DNA of 64,000 bases from contig NC_088881.1 of NCBI RefSeq assembly GCF_032884065.1, positions 5,038,171 to 5,102,170 on the forward strand, written 5' to 3'. The notes below the pieces were generated by a model that saw only the letters and a list, made by a program, of their open reading frames with translations, searched no databases and was not told the DNA's origin. The position numbers and the translations under genes were made by a program. Positions 1 to 8,729 of this stretch are shown in pieces (position 1 is the first letter of the stretch; each line of letters begins with the position of its first letter). The stretch is from Artemia franciscana (taxonomy: Eukaryota > Arthropoda > Branchiopoda > Anostraca > Artemiidae).

Positions 1-340
1 CTATGAAGTACATATCGCCAAACCTTTGTTTTTTAACTTAAATCTGGTAGGCATTGATGACCTTATCCAAGTCAAAATCCCAAAACCCCAATCATCATCG
101 CTATCATTTTCAGTTTTGATATGTTTTGACTCTCGCTTTCCAGGTGGATTTTCATCTAACTGCGCGGTTTTGCGTTTTTTTAGCCGCGAAAAAGAATAAT
201 CCATGGACAGGCAGTCATGTCGTCAATAAGTATAAGTCGTCATTTACCAAACAATAGAAGAAATAATAAAGATAAAGACAAATAATTCAGAGGCAACAAC
301 CCAACACAAGGGCTCATCAGGAGAATACACTGGCCTATAT
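1..340 (-). repeat. Dispersed repeat, copy 1 (partner at 32,151-32,285)
   Basis: The reverse complement of about 199-325 matches 32,151-32,280 closely. It starts at TCTCCTGATGAGCCC, runs through GTTGGGTTGTTGCCTCTGAA and ends near CTGTCCATGGATTATTCTTT, after which the two copies diverge. A 67-codon minus-strand ORF (1-204) begins inside this shared segment at that ATGGATTATTC. It is lysine- and aspartate-rich and resembles no family I know. Because its start lies in a dispersed repeat, I do not call it a gene. Confidence 0.6.
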
Positions 341-1118
341 GGGTTTTCGCCACTTTAAATTCTCTACCCCACCAAGTGTTGTGGTTACCACAAAATATCC
401 ATGGCATCCCCGTGTCAGGTATCACCCCAAAAATACATGCCTATGAAAGAAAAAAAAAACAGCAAATGTAAAACAACCAAGTAACACCAAAACAAGCTTA
501 TCTTGTTAATATATCCCCCTTTTTTGCAACAATAGGTAAACTAAATATAATAAATTTTACCAAATCACAAATATTAACACATTGCAAAAAACCTGAATGA
601 ACTAAACAATTATAGAATTCATCTTTACCATGTGGCTAATTTTTAAAAAAAAATCCGCTAAATTAGAAACACAATTCAAAATAAATGGCGCTGCAACAAC
701 AATTCTCGAACCTCCGAAATTAGTTGAAAATTTCTTTAAGTATTTCTAGATATTTCTTTTGATATTTATTTAAAAGTTCATTATAATGAAAACTAAATTT
801 TTTAAATTGTCAAGTTAATTTATTTGCAGAAAAACCTCTTGATATCAATTTTTGGCTTAAGATTTTACATCTATTTTTTAAAATCAATATAATTACTACA
901 AATCCTTGCATAACGAAGTAACTGTGAGAAAAACGCTGAATGTGATATTTGAGTGTATATTACTTTCAGGGAATGGGAAACTAATCACTTCAAAATCAAA
1001 ATCATCCGTTTTATTATACATTTTAAAACTTAGTTTATTATTATCACAAATATTAATATTTAGATCTAAGAAATGATCTTCATGACCAGCGCCATGACTA
1101 GGTTCAAGAATAAGCTAA
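341..1118. other. AT-rich non-coding stretch
   Basis: I see no ORF of note, RNA gene or clear repeat here. The sequence is AT-rich with short A and T runs and ends where the first Helitron 5' terminus begins. Confidence 0.5.
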
Positions 1119-1173
1119 TCTATCTTCTATATATATAAAAATAAGTTGTCTGTCTGTCTGTGGATGGATCAGG

Positions 1174-1346
1174 TGACGTCATGTTTCGGCTGACGTCATG
1201 AAATTAGTTGCCGTCATTTTTGCTTTGAAGGTGACGTCATTCAAGTTATATAAGACATATGTTCGCCGTCATGTTTCGGCTGACGTCATGAAATTAGCTG
1301 CCATCATTTATGCTTTGAAGGCGTGACGTCATTCAAGTTATATAAG
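1174..1346 (+). promoter_or_regulatory. Leader with five TGACGTCA sites and two TATA-like boxes
   Basis: The perfect CRE/ATF octamer TGACGTCA occurs at 1174-1181, 1191-1198, 1232-1239, 1281-1288 and 1324-1331. A ~90-bp unit running from CGTCATGTTTCGGC to TATATAAGAC is directly duplicated, and each copy ends in TTATATAAGAC. The second TATATAAG, at 1339-1346, lies about 27-42 bp before the candidate starts at 1373 and 1388, so it would place transcription initiation at or just before them. The octamer is the known binding site of CREB/ATF bZIP factors; actual promoter function is inferred. Confidence 0.55.
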
Positions 1347-1372
1347 ACGTATGTTCGCGTAGAATTCTATTA

Positions 1373-1987
1373 ATGCTTAAGTTTATAATGACTGATGAAG
1401 ATGCTCAAAGAGTCTATGCCAGAAAACTTGCTGCTGATAGAGAAAGTCAGAAAAGAAAGCGTGCCGAGGAACTACCAGAGCAACGCGAAAGCAGACTTGC
1501 TGCTAAAAGAGAAAGTGAAAAAAGAAAGCATGCCGAGGAACTACCAGAGCAACGCAGAAGCAGACTTGCTGCTAAAAGAGAATGTGAAAAAAGAAGGCGG
1601 GCCGAGGAATTACAAGAACAGCAAGAAATCAGGCTTGCTGCTGATAGAGAAAGTAAGAAAAGAAAGCGTGCCGAGGAATTACAAGAACAGCAAGAAATCA
1701 GGCTTGCTGCTGATAGAGAAAGTAAGAAAAGAAAGCGTGCCGAGGAATTACAAGAACAGCAAGAAATCAGGCTTGCTGCTGATAGAGAAAGTAAGAAAAG
1801 AAAGCGTGCCGAGGAATCAGAGCAATCTGAAAGTTATCGCCTGGCATTCAGGTACAACCCAGTCGATGATTATAGCTTGAGTAGATGTGTTCAAATCGGG
1901 ACAATGTCTAAAATTTGTCCCTATTGCAAGGCCTTGAAATTCAATGGTGAAAACAATGGGAATGTGTTGCGCCTCAGGAAAAGTTAA
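1373..1987 (+). pseudogene. Helitron RepHel N-terminal ORF (repeat region and C-C motif)
   Basis: This 204-codon ORF begins MLKFIMTDEDAQRVYARK; the second Met at 1388 is an equally good start. Residues about 20-152 are six 23-residue charged repeats of the type AADRESKKRKRAEE, probably helical and basic. They are followed by YRLAFRYNPVDDYSLSRC and a zinc-binding-like ICPYCKALKF, the segment that normally leads into Helitron RepHel proteins. The sister copy at 22.4 kb continues into a second Cys pair (MGMCC). Here an extra A in a run near 1950 shifts the frame, so that the second pair is read only in the next ORF, which overlaps from 1944. It is therefore the broken 5' part of one original gene. 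The nuclease and helicase domains were encoded downstream of it. Confidence 0.72.
1430..1840 (+). repeat. 69-bp coding minisatellite, six units
   Basis: Units start at 1430, 1499, 1568, 1637, 1706 and 1775, each at GCTGCT. The exact 69-bp period keeps the reading frame at 23 residues per unit. The last three units are virtually identical while the first three differ, which points to recent expansion at the 3' side of the array. Comparable repeats occur in the other two coding Helitron copies. Confidence 0.85.
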
Positions 1988-3941
1988 ACTTCCTCTATTG
2001 GCTGCACCACCAGAGCCATTGAAGACTTTCCTTACTGGAACTACGTCAGAATCTAAGCGTTTTTTGTCAAAAATCAGACAATACAACTCATGTTTCCAAA
2101 TGACGTCGTTTGGAGCCCAAATCGAAAATCCAGATCAATTTATGTCTACTTTCAAAGTAAAAGGGCAAATTTATCATAAACCAGGGTCCCTTCTACCATT
2201 CTTAGGCGAGAATCATAAATTTTTACAATTGTACTTCATCAGTGATAGAAATTCTGAATTGAATGCTCGTTGCGAAATTTCTCCCAACGTTGAAAGGACA
2301 ATCGTTTCCCAATTGCAACATCTTTTCCACGAAAATAATAATTTAGTGCGTCTGTTCAAAACAGCCATCGATTTGATGCCAGTCGACGGCCAACCTACCA
2401 TCTTCAAAGATACCACGATAGGAAGACTCTACACCGTTCACCCCAATCAACATGACTGCTTCTTTCTACGCCTGCTTTTGGTGAATGTACCCGGTCCGAC
2501 ATCCTTTGAGTATTTGAGGACTGTAAATGGTACTATACATGACACTTACCGTAGTGCATGCCAAGCTCTGAATTTATTGGAGAATGACCAACACTGGGAT
2601 AACTGCATCAATGACGCGTGCGAAACGTCAACCCCAAGTCAAATTCGTGCATTGTTTGGCATCATTTTAACAACTTGCTCTCCATCAGCTCCTACAGATT
2701 TAGGGGAAAAATATAAGTCAAAAATGTCCGAAGATATACTTCATCGAAAACAGTTAGAGACGTCAGACATGACTTTTGATTTTACACCAGAAATTTATAA
2801 CTACACTTTAGTTTTTATAGAAGATATTTGCATAAGTATGGCAAACAAACCTCTTCAGGGTTTGGGAATGCCTTCACCTAACCGTATCGCTGCTGTTTCG
2901 ACATGTGTAGAATCGGATCGTGAACAAAGTTACAGTACGAGTGATCTATTGTCGTATGTACAAAATAACATTTCCAAGTTAACGTCGGAACAAAAAGACA
3001 TTTATGATACGATAATGCATTGTGTCGATAACAACGTTGGAGAAATTTTCTTTTTGGATGCGCCAGGAGGTACTGGTAAAACGTTTGTGATAAAACTGAT
3101 TCTGGCATCAATTCGATCTAAAAATGATATAGCGTTGGCAATTGCGTCGTCCGGAATAGCCGCAACATTGCTGCCTGGTGGAAGAACTGCTCATTCCGCT
3201 TTGAAATTGCCTCTGAACTTGCATTCTACAGAAACTCCCACGTGCAATATTTCCAAATCATCTGGGATGGGTAAAGTATTGCAGCAATGCAAACTTATTA
3301 TTTGGGATGAGTGCACAATGGCACACAAAAAATCGCTCGAGGCTCTGGATCAATGCTTGAAAGATTTAAGAGGGAATTCGAAACCCTTTGGCAGCACATT
3401 AATATTGCTTGCAGGAGATTTCAGGCAAACATTACCTATAATACCTAGATCAACTCCTGCAGACGAAATGAATGCTTGCCTGAAAAATTCTAATTTATGG
3501 GCACACGTAAAAACATTAAAATTAACTACAAATATGCGTGTCCAATTGCAAAACGATGACTCTGGTCAAACATTTTCAGATCAATTGCTAGCAATGGGAA
3601 ACGGAAAGCTCCCAGTAGACTCAATTTCAGGACGTATACAACTACCTGCTGATTTCTGTAATTTAGTGACGTCCAAAAATGAATTGATTGAAAATATATT
3701 TCCGAATATTCTAAAAAATTATAAAAATAATAAATGGCTAAGTGAAAGAGCGATTCTCGCACCCAAAAATATAGACGTCCACGAAATCAACAATATTGTT
3801 TTGACCAAGATTCAAGACCAGGCAGTCCTTTACAAGTCAGTCGACACAGTTTTGGAACCAAATGAAGCGGTTAATTATCCATCTGAATTTTTAAATTCCA
3901 TAGATCTTTCAGGGTTTCCACCACACGTGCTACAACTATAA
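1944..3941 (+). pseudogene. Helitron RepHel: N-terminal part fused by deletion to Pif1-like helicase
   Basis: The 665-codon ORF reads first through the RepHel N-terminal region, with MGMCC at the start and PLLAAPPEPLKTFLTG after it, to residue ~146. It then jumps directly to the segment that in intact Helitrons lies after the HUH nuclease (RLYTVHPNQ, then LRTVNG, residues ~155-195). The HUH nuclease and catalytic tyrosines are absent. The helicase follows: Walker A GGTGKT at about residues 375-380 (3066-3083), IASSGIAATLLPGG, Walker B/DECT at about 454, and GDFRQTLP at about 490. This is the SF1B Pif1-like helicase expected to unwind DNA during rolling-circle transposition. The frame stops at TAA 3939-3941 where copy 3 has AAA (Lys), so the last ~130 residues are cut off. 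The ATG at 1944 is only where this frame opens, not a true start. Confidence 0.88.
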
Positions 3942-4349
3942 ATAGGCGTACCAATAATATTGTTACGTAACATAAACCCACCAAAGCTTTGCAATGGCAC
4001 TCGACTTGCCGTAAAAAAAACAATGGAAAACCTAATAGAGGCCACAATCCTGACAGGGCCTTTTGAGGGTGAGGCTGTTCTTATTCCTCGCATTCCCATG
4101 ATTCCAACAGATCTGCCTTTTCAATTTAAAAGATTGCAATTCCCAATTCGATTAGCATTTGCAATCACCATTAACAAAGCTCAAGGTCAATCATTAGAAA
4201 AATGTGGTATTGATCTTAATACTGATTGTTTTTCCCATGGACAATTGTACGTTGCATGTTCGAGGGTCGGTAAACCTGACAATCTATTTATATGCAGCGA
4301 GAATTGGACAGCGAAGAATGTTGTATATTCGCAAGTTTTACGCAGTTAA
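3942..4349 (+). pseudogene. Helicase C-terminal segment after the nonsense codon
   Basis: This continues in the same frame as the preceding helicase ORF, so a single TAA separates the two. It encodes the end of the Pif1-like helicase, including AFAITINKAQGQSLEKCG and [14 protein letters not shown]. These are the usual SF1B C-terminal motifs (motif V/VI region), and the segment ends at VLRS followed by a stop. The matching sequence in copy 3 (25,364-25,705) is interrupted instead by a frameshift in an A run. Confidence 0.82.
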
Positions 4350-4359
4350 TTTGTATTTC

Positions 4360-4856
4360 GGAACCAAATGAAGCGGTTAATTATCCATCTGAATTTTTAA
4401 ATTCCATAGATCCTTCAGGGTGTCCACCACACCTGCTACAACTAAAAATAGGCGTACCAATAATACTTTTAAGAAATATCAACCCACCAAAGCTTTGCAA
4501 TGGCACGCGACTTGCCGTAAAAAAAAAAAATGGAAAACCTAATAGATGCCACAATCTTGACAGGGCCTTATGAGGGTGAGGCTGTTCTTATTCCTCGCAT
4601 TCCCATGATTCCAACGGATCTGCTTTTTCAATTTAAAAGATTGCAATTCCCAATTCGATTAGCATTTGCAACCACCATCAACAAAGCTCAAGTTCAATCA
4701 CTAGAAAAATGCGGTATAGATCTTAATACAGATTGCTTTACCAATGTACAATTGTATGTTGCATCTTTTAGGGTCGGTAAACCTGACAATCTATTTATAC
4801 GCACAGACAATGGGACAGCGAAGACTGTTGTATATTCACAAGTTTTACGTAGTTAA
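4360..4856 (+). pseudogene. Tandem duplicate of the helicase 3' coding end
   Basis: From GGAACCAAATGAAGCGG onwards, 4360-4856 repeats 3854-4350 at an offset of 506 bp. The copies have diverged by scattered substitutions. This second copy has a lengthened A run near 4520 that shifts the frame. It keeps Lys (AAA) at the position where the first copy has the TAA stop. It duplicates motif V/VI of the helicase and has no function that I can infer. Confidence 0.8.
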
Positions 4857-4864
4857 TTTGTATT

Positions 4865-5208
4865 GTATCTATCTATCTATCTATCTATATAAAAACGAGT
4901 TGTGTGTATGCATGTTTGTTTGTTTGTAAAAAGAGCGTTTGCATATGACGTCATTATTAGTACATACGGCTTTGTATATGGACAGACAATGGGAAAGCCA
5001 AGAATGTTGTATATTCGCAATTTTTACGTAGTTTGAAACACATATAAAAATCTATCTATATTCACAGGTGGGACACAGGGACACGACTACAATGGCGCGT
5101 AACTAATATGGCGCGTAACGACTTACGCGCGCGGGGGGGCTTGGGGGGGCGCGAAGCGCCCCACCAACTAGGTGTTGGGGTGGCGCGAAGCGCCACCCCA
5201 ACAGCTAG
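4865..5208 (+). mobile_element. Internal Helitron-like subunit carrying the shared 3' end
   Basis: Within copy 1 a second 5'-terminus-like sequence occurs: TATC repeats, then TATATAAAAACGAGTTGTGTG. About 340 bp later comes the CTAG terminus. In between are a short relic of the helicase 3' end (GACAGACAATGGGAAAGCC) and the conserved GGTGGGACACAGGGACAC block. Copy 3 has the same arrangement at 24,991-25,335. The simplest reading is that this subfamily acquired its 3' terminus from a small non-autonomous element. Confidence 0.55.
5111..5208 (+). other. Helitron 3' terminal module (three hairpins, two CTAG)
   Basis: GCGCGTAA-CGAC-TTACGCGC (5111-5130) forms one hairpin. A G-run stem around GGCGC-GAA-GCGCC (5146-5162) forms a second, followed by ACCAA and CTAG (5168-5171). 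TGTTGGGGTGGCGC-GAA-GCGCCACCCCAACA (5173-5203) forms the third, followed by G and the terminal CTAG (5205-5208). Both latter loops contain GCGAAGC. The same module recurs at 12,076(+), 14,464(+), 6,224(-), 24,991(-), 53,100(-) and 54,640(-), with a degraded version at 24,028(+). Confidence 0.85.
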
Positions 5209-5288
5209 TATATATATATATATATATCTATCTTCTATATATATAAAAATAAGTTGTCTGTCCGTTACGCCAGATTGTATCTCCTATA

Positions 5289-6140
5289 TCTATATATATA
5301 AAAATAAGTTGTCTGTGTGTGGATCTGTGGATGGATCAGGTGACGTCACCTGAAAAAACTGGATCAGGTGACGTCAAAACTGAAAAAACTAAAAAAAGGC
5401 AAAAACTACAAAAAAAAACTAAAAACTAATAAAAAAAATAAAAAAGCTAAAAAACTAAAAAAACTAATAAAAGGCAAAAACTACAAAAAAACTAAAAACT
5501 AATAAAAAAGCTAAAAAACTAAAAAAACTAAAAAAAGGCAAAAACTACAAAAAAAACTAAAAACTAATAAAAAAAATAAAAAAGCTAAAAAACTAAAAAA
5601 ACTAAAAAAAACTAAAAAAAGGTAAAAAACTAAAAAAACTAAAAACTAAAAAAAACTAAAAAAAGGAAAAAACTGAAAAATAAGCTAAAATAAAGGTAAA
5701 AACCAATAAAAAACTAAAAAAAAACTGAAAAAACTAAAAAAAGGCAAAAACTACAAAAAAAACTAAAAACTAATAAAAAAAGTAAAAAAGCTAAAAAACT
5801 AAAAAAAAAACTAAAAAAACTATAAAAAGGTAAAAAACTAAAAAAAATAAAAAATAAAAAAAACTAAAAAAAAGGAAAAAACTGAAAAATAAGCTAAAAT
5901 AAAGGTAAAAACCAATAAAAAACTAAAAAGAAAAAAAGCAAAAAACTAAAAACAATTTTCATCTAAAAAACTAAAAAAAAACTAAAAAAGGTAAAAACTA
6001 AAAGAACTAAAAAAGAAAAAAATAAATGACGACACTCAAAGAGAAAGCGACCAGGCCAAAAGGAATGTTCGATTAGCAATCAACAAAGCACCGGGACACA
6101 GGGAGTATAAATGACGACCAGGACATAAGTACAACTACAA
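5289..6140 (+). mobile_element. Non-autonomous Helitron, 3' truncated, A-rich payload
   Basis: The 5' terminus TCTATATATATAAAAATAAG lies at 5289. It is preceded by an older partial terminus at 5227-5280, and is followed by GTGGATGGATCAGGTGACGTCACCTG. The body is an A-rich, T-poor minisatellite of CTAAAAAAACTAAAAAAAGG and related words, about 5365-6020. Next comes the family block GACGACACTCAAAGAGAAAG and CACCGGGACACAGGGAGTAT. It dissolves into AT repeats near 6140 without a 3' terminus. Confidence 0.75.
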
Positions 6141-6164
6141 AAAAACTTATTTATATATATATAG

Positions 6165-6223
<59 letters not shown>
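6141..6223. repeat. AT/TA dinucleotide array between facing Helitrons
   Basis: This is an imperfect TA-dinucleotide array with a few interruptions. It separates the truncated plus-strand element from the 3' terminus of the minus-strand element at 6224. Confidence 0.8.
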
Positions 6224-6368
6224 CTAGCTGTTGGGGTGGCGCTTCGCGCCACCCCAACACCTAGTTGGTGGGGGTGCTTCGCGCCCCCCCCCCCCAAGCC
6301 CCCCCGCGCGCGTAAGTCGTTACGCGCCATAATAGTTACGCGCCATTGTAGTTTTGTCCCTATGTCCC

Positions 6369-6380
6369 ACCTGTGAATAT

Positions 6381-6449
<69 letters not shown>
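6369..6449. repeat. Internal (AT)n array of the Helitron
   Basis: About 80 bp of uninterrupted AT lies between the helicase remnant and the GGTGGGACA block. At the same place in the near-identical copy at 54.8 kb there are only about 16-20 bp, so the array is hypervariable. Confidence 0.9.
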
Positions 6450-6450
<1 letters not shown>

Positions 6451-6452
6451 TT

Positions 6453-6650
6453 TTAACTACGTAAAACTTGCGAATATACAACATTCTTTGCTGTCCCATT
6501 GTCTTTGCATATAAATAGATTGTCAGGTTTACCGACTCTTGAACATGCAACATATAATGGTCCATGGGAAAACAATCTGTATTCAGATCTATACCTCATG
6601 ATTCCAATGATTGCCCTTGAGCTTTGTTGATGGTGATTGCTAATCGACCA
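6453..6650 (-). pseudogene. Helicase C-terminal remnant carried by non-autonomous Helitron
   Basis: The minus strand matches the last ~60 codons of the Pif1-like helicase of copies 1 and 3: the ITINKAQGQSLE region, then [10 protein letters not shown] (degraded from [10 protein letters not shown]) and VLRS. A frameshift and stop after SLES break it, so no protein is expected. The same remnant occurs at 10,688, 11,656, 13,980, 14,491, 24,770 and 54,815. Confidence 0.75.
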
Positions 6651-7805
6651 TTCCCTGTCCCGGTGTCCCGGTCGTCATTTACATCCCCCTGTTTCCCCCG
6701 GTGTCCCCGTTGTAGTTGTGTCCCTGTGTCCCGGTCGTCATTTATATTCCCTGTGTCCCGGTCGTCATTTGTATCCCGGTGTACCGGTCTGTATATACAT
6801 TCGTTTTTTAGTTTTGTTTTTCTCCTTTATTTTTTTCCTTTTTTTTTCTTTTTTAGTTTATTTAGATTTTTAGATTTTTTAGTTTTTTTATTAGTTTTTA
6901 GTTTTTTTTTCTTTTTAGTTTTTTTGTAGTTTTTACCTTCTTTTTAGTTTTGTTAATTTTTTTTTTTACTTATGTCCTGGTCGTCATTTATACTCCCTGT
7001 GTCCCGGTGCTTTGTTGATTGCTAATCGAACATTCCTTTTGTCCTGGTCGCTTTCTCTTTGAGTGTCGTCATTTATTTTTTTCTTTTTTAGTTCTTTTAG
7101 TTTTTACCTTTTTTAGTTTTTTTTAGTTTTTTAGATGAAAATTTTTTTTAGTTTTTTCCTTTTTTTCTTTTTAGTTTTTTATTGGTTTTTACCTTTATGT
7201 TAGCTTATTTTTCAGTTTTTTCCTTTTTTTTTAGTTTTTTTTTATTTTTTATTTTTTTTAGTTTTTTACCTTTTTTTAGTTTTTTTAGTTTTTTTAGTTT
7301 TTTAGCTTTTTTACTTTTTTTATTAGTTTTTAGTTTTTTTGTAGTTTTTGCCTTTTTTTAGTTTTTTCAGTTTTTTTTTAGTTTTTTATTGGTTTTTACC
7401 TTTATTTTAGCTTATTTTTCAGTTTTTTCCTTTTTTTAGTTTTTTTTAGTTTTTAGTTTTTTTAGTTTTTTACCTTTTTTTAGTTTTTTTAGTTTTTTTA
7501 GTTTTTTAGCTTTTTTATTTTTTTTTATTAGTTTTTAGTTTTTTTTGTAGTTTTTGCCTTTTTTTTAGTTTTTTTAGTTTTTTAGCTTTTTTATTAGTTT
7601 TTAGTTTTTTTTGTAGTTTTGCCTTTTTTTAGTTTTTTTAGTTTTTTAGCTTTTTTATTTTTTTTATTAGTTTTTAGTTTTTTTTGTAGTTTTTGCCTTT
7701 TTTTAGTTTTTTCAGTTTTGACGTCACCTGATCCAGTTTTTTCAGGTGACGTCACCTGATCCACGATCCACAGATCCACAGACAACTTATTTTTATATAT
7801 ATAGA

Positions 7806-8659
7806 TAGTTTTTTTTTTTACTTATGTCCTGGTCGTCATTTATACTCCCTGTGTCCCGGTGCTTTGTTGATTGCTAATCGAACATTCCTTTTGTCCTGGT
7901 CGCTTTCTCTTTGAGTTTCGTCATTTATTTTTTTCTTTTTTAGTTCTTTTAGTTTTTACCTTTTTTAGTTTTTTTTAGTTTTTTAGATGAAAATTTTTTT
8001 TAGTTTTTTCCTTTTTTTCTTTTTAGTTTTTTATTGGTTTTTACCTTTATTTTAGCTTATTTTTCAGTCTTTTCCTTTTTTTTAGTTTTTTTTTATTTTT
8101 TATTTTTTTTTAGTTTTTTACCTTTTTTTAGTTTTTTTAGTTTTTTTAGTTTTTTAGCTTTTTTACTTTTTTTATTAGTTTTTAGTTTTTTTTGTAGTTT
8201 TTGCCTTTTTTTAGTTTTTTCAGTTTTTTTTTTAGTTTTTTATTGGTTTTTACCTTTATTTTAGCTTATTTTTCAGTTTTTTCCTTTTTTTTTAGTTTTT
8301 TTTTAGTTTTTAGTTTTTTTAGTTTTTTACCTTTTTTTAGTTTTTTTATTTTTTTTAGTTTTTTAGCTTTTTTATTTTTTTTATTAGTTTTTAGTTTTTT
8401 TTGTAGTTTTTGCCTTTTTTTAGTTTTTTTAGTTTTTTAGCTTTTTTATTAGTTTTTAGTTTTTTTTGTAGTTTTTGCCTTTTTTTAGTTTTTTTAGTTT
8501 TTTAGCTTTTTTATTTTTTTTATTAGTTTTTAGTTTTTTTTGTAGTTTTTGCCTTTTTTTAGTTTTTTCAGTTTTGACGTCACCTGATCCAGTTTTTTCA
8601 GGTGACGTCACCTGATCCATCCACAGACAGACAGACAGACAACTTATTTTTATATATAT

Positions 8660-8662
<3 letters not shown>
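7806..8662 (-). mobile_element. Truncated non-autonomous Helitron (5' end and A-rich body)
   Basis: The minus-strand 5' terminus is at 8662, next to GACAGACAGACAG and the GGTGACGTCACCTG palindrome. The body is the T-rich (as written) minisatellite, ending at the CTCAAAGAGAAAG and CACCGGGACACAGGG block near 7810. No 3' terminus or helicase remnant remains. It looks like a partial duplication of the adjoining 6,224-7,805 element. Confidence 0.72.

Positions 8663-8726
<64 letters not shown>
8663..8726. repeat. (AT)n array between two divergent Helitron 5' ends
   Basis: About 64 bp of perfect AT dinucleotides is flanked on both sides by outward-reading copies of the same 5' terminus, a head-to-head arrangement. 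Confidence 0.9.

Positions 8727-8729
<3 letters not shown>

Larger units (their letters stand above)
1126..5208 (+). mobile_element. Helitron copy 1: helicase kept, nuclease deleted
   Basis: The 5' end is TC followed by TATATATATAAAAATAAG and GTTGTCTGT repeats at 1126-1165; an upstream TC at 1119 is an alternative start. The 3' end is a 14-bp-stem hairpin followed by GCTAG, with CTAG at 5205-5208 and a T after it. TC at the 5' end, a hairpin plus CTRR at the 3' end, and insertion between A and T are the known hallmarks of Helitrons. Inside are a CRE/TATA-like leader, a repeat-coding N-terminal ORF, a Pif1-like helicase ORF, a tandem copy of the C-terminal exon, and a second 5'-terminus-like sequence at about 4865. 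The element cannot be autonomous: the HUH nuclease region is deleted and the frame is broken. Confidence 0.88.
6224..7805 (-). mobile_element. Non-autonomous Helitron with helicase tail and T/A-rich payload
   Basis: Read on the minus strand, the 5' terminus is TC at 7805-7804 with TATATATATAAAAATAAG. CAGGTGACGTCACCTG follows, then the A-rich minisatellite (T-rich as written, about 6790-7720). After that come GACGACCGGGACACAGGG repeats, the helicase 3' coding remnant, an (AT)n array and the 3' module with CTAG at 6227-6224. The region is nearly identical to 54,640-56,024, so one is a recent copy of the other or both come from a recent burst. Confidence 0.85.

Noticed and set aside
1395-1880. 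Second-frame ORF over the N-terminal Helitron repeats (also 21,489, 21,766 and 22,041)
   Set aside because: It is a shadow frame of the 69-bp repeat; the sister copies support the AADRESKKRKRAEE frame.
5365-6020. Regular A-rich repeats considered as a CRISPR array
   Set aside because: Units vary in length, have no unique spacers, and the context is eukaryotic Helitron DNA.
6624-6929. Open frames rich in CPGRH, SFIFPVSRSS and poly-Phe (also at 8,034, 9,326, 11,297, 13,703, 53,287 and 54,987)
   Set aside because: They are translations of GTCCCGGTCGTCATTT and T-rich minisatellites in the strand opposite to the Helitron, and have no coding character.
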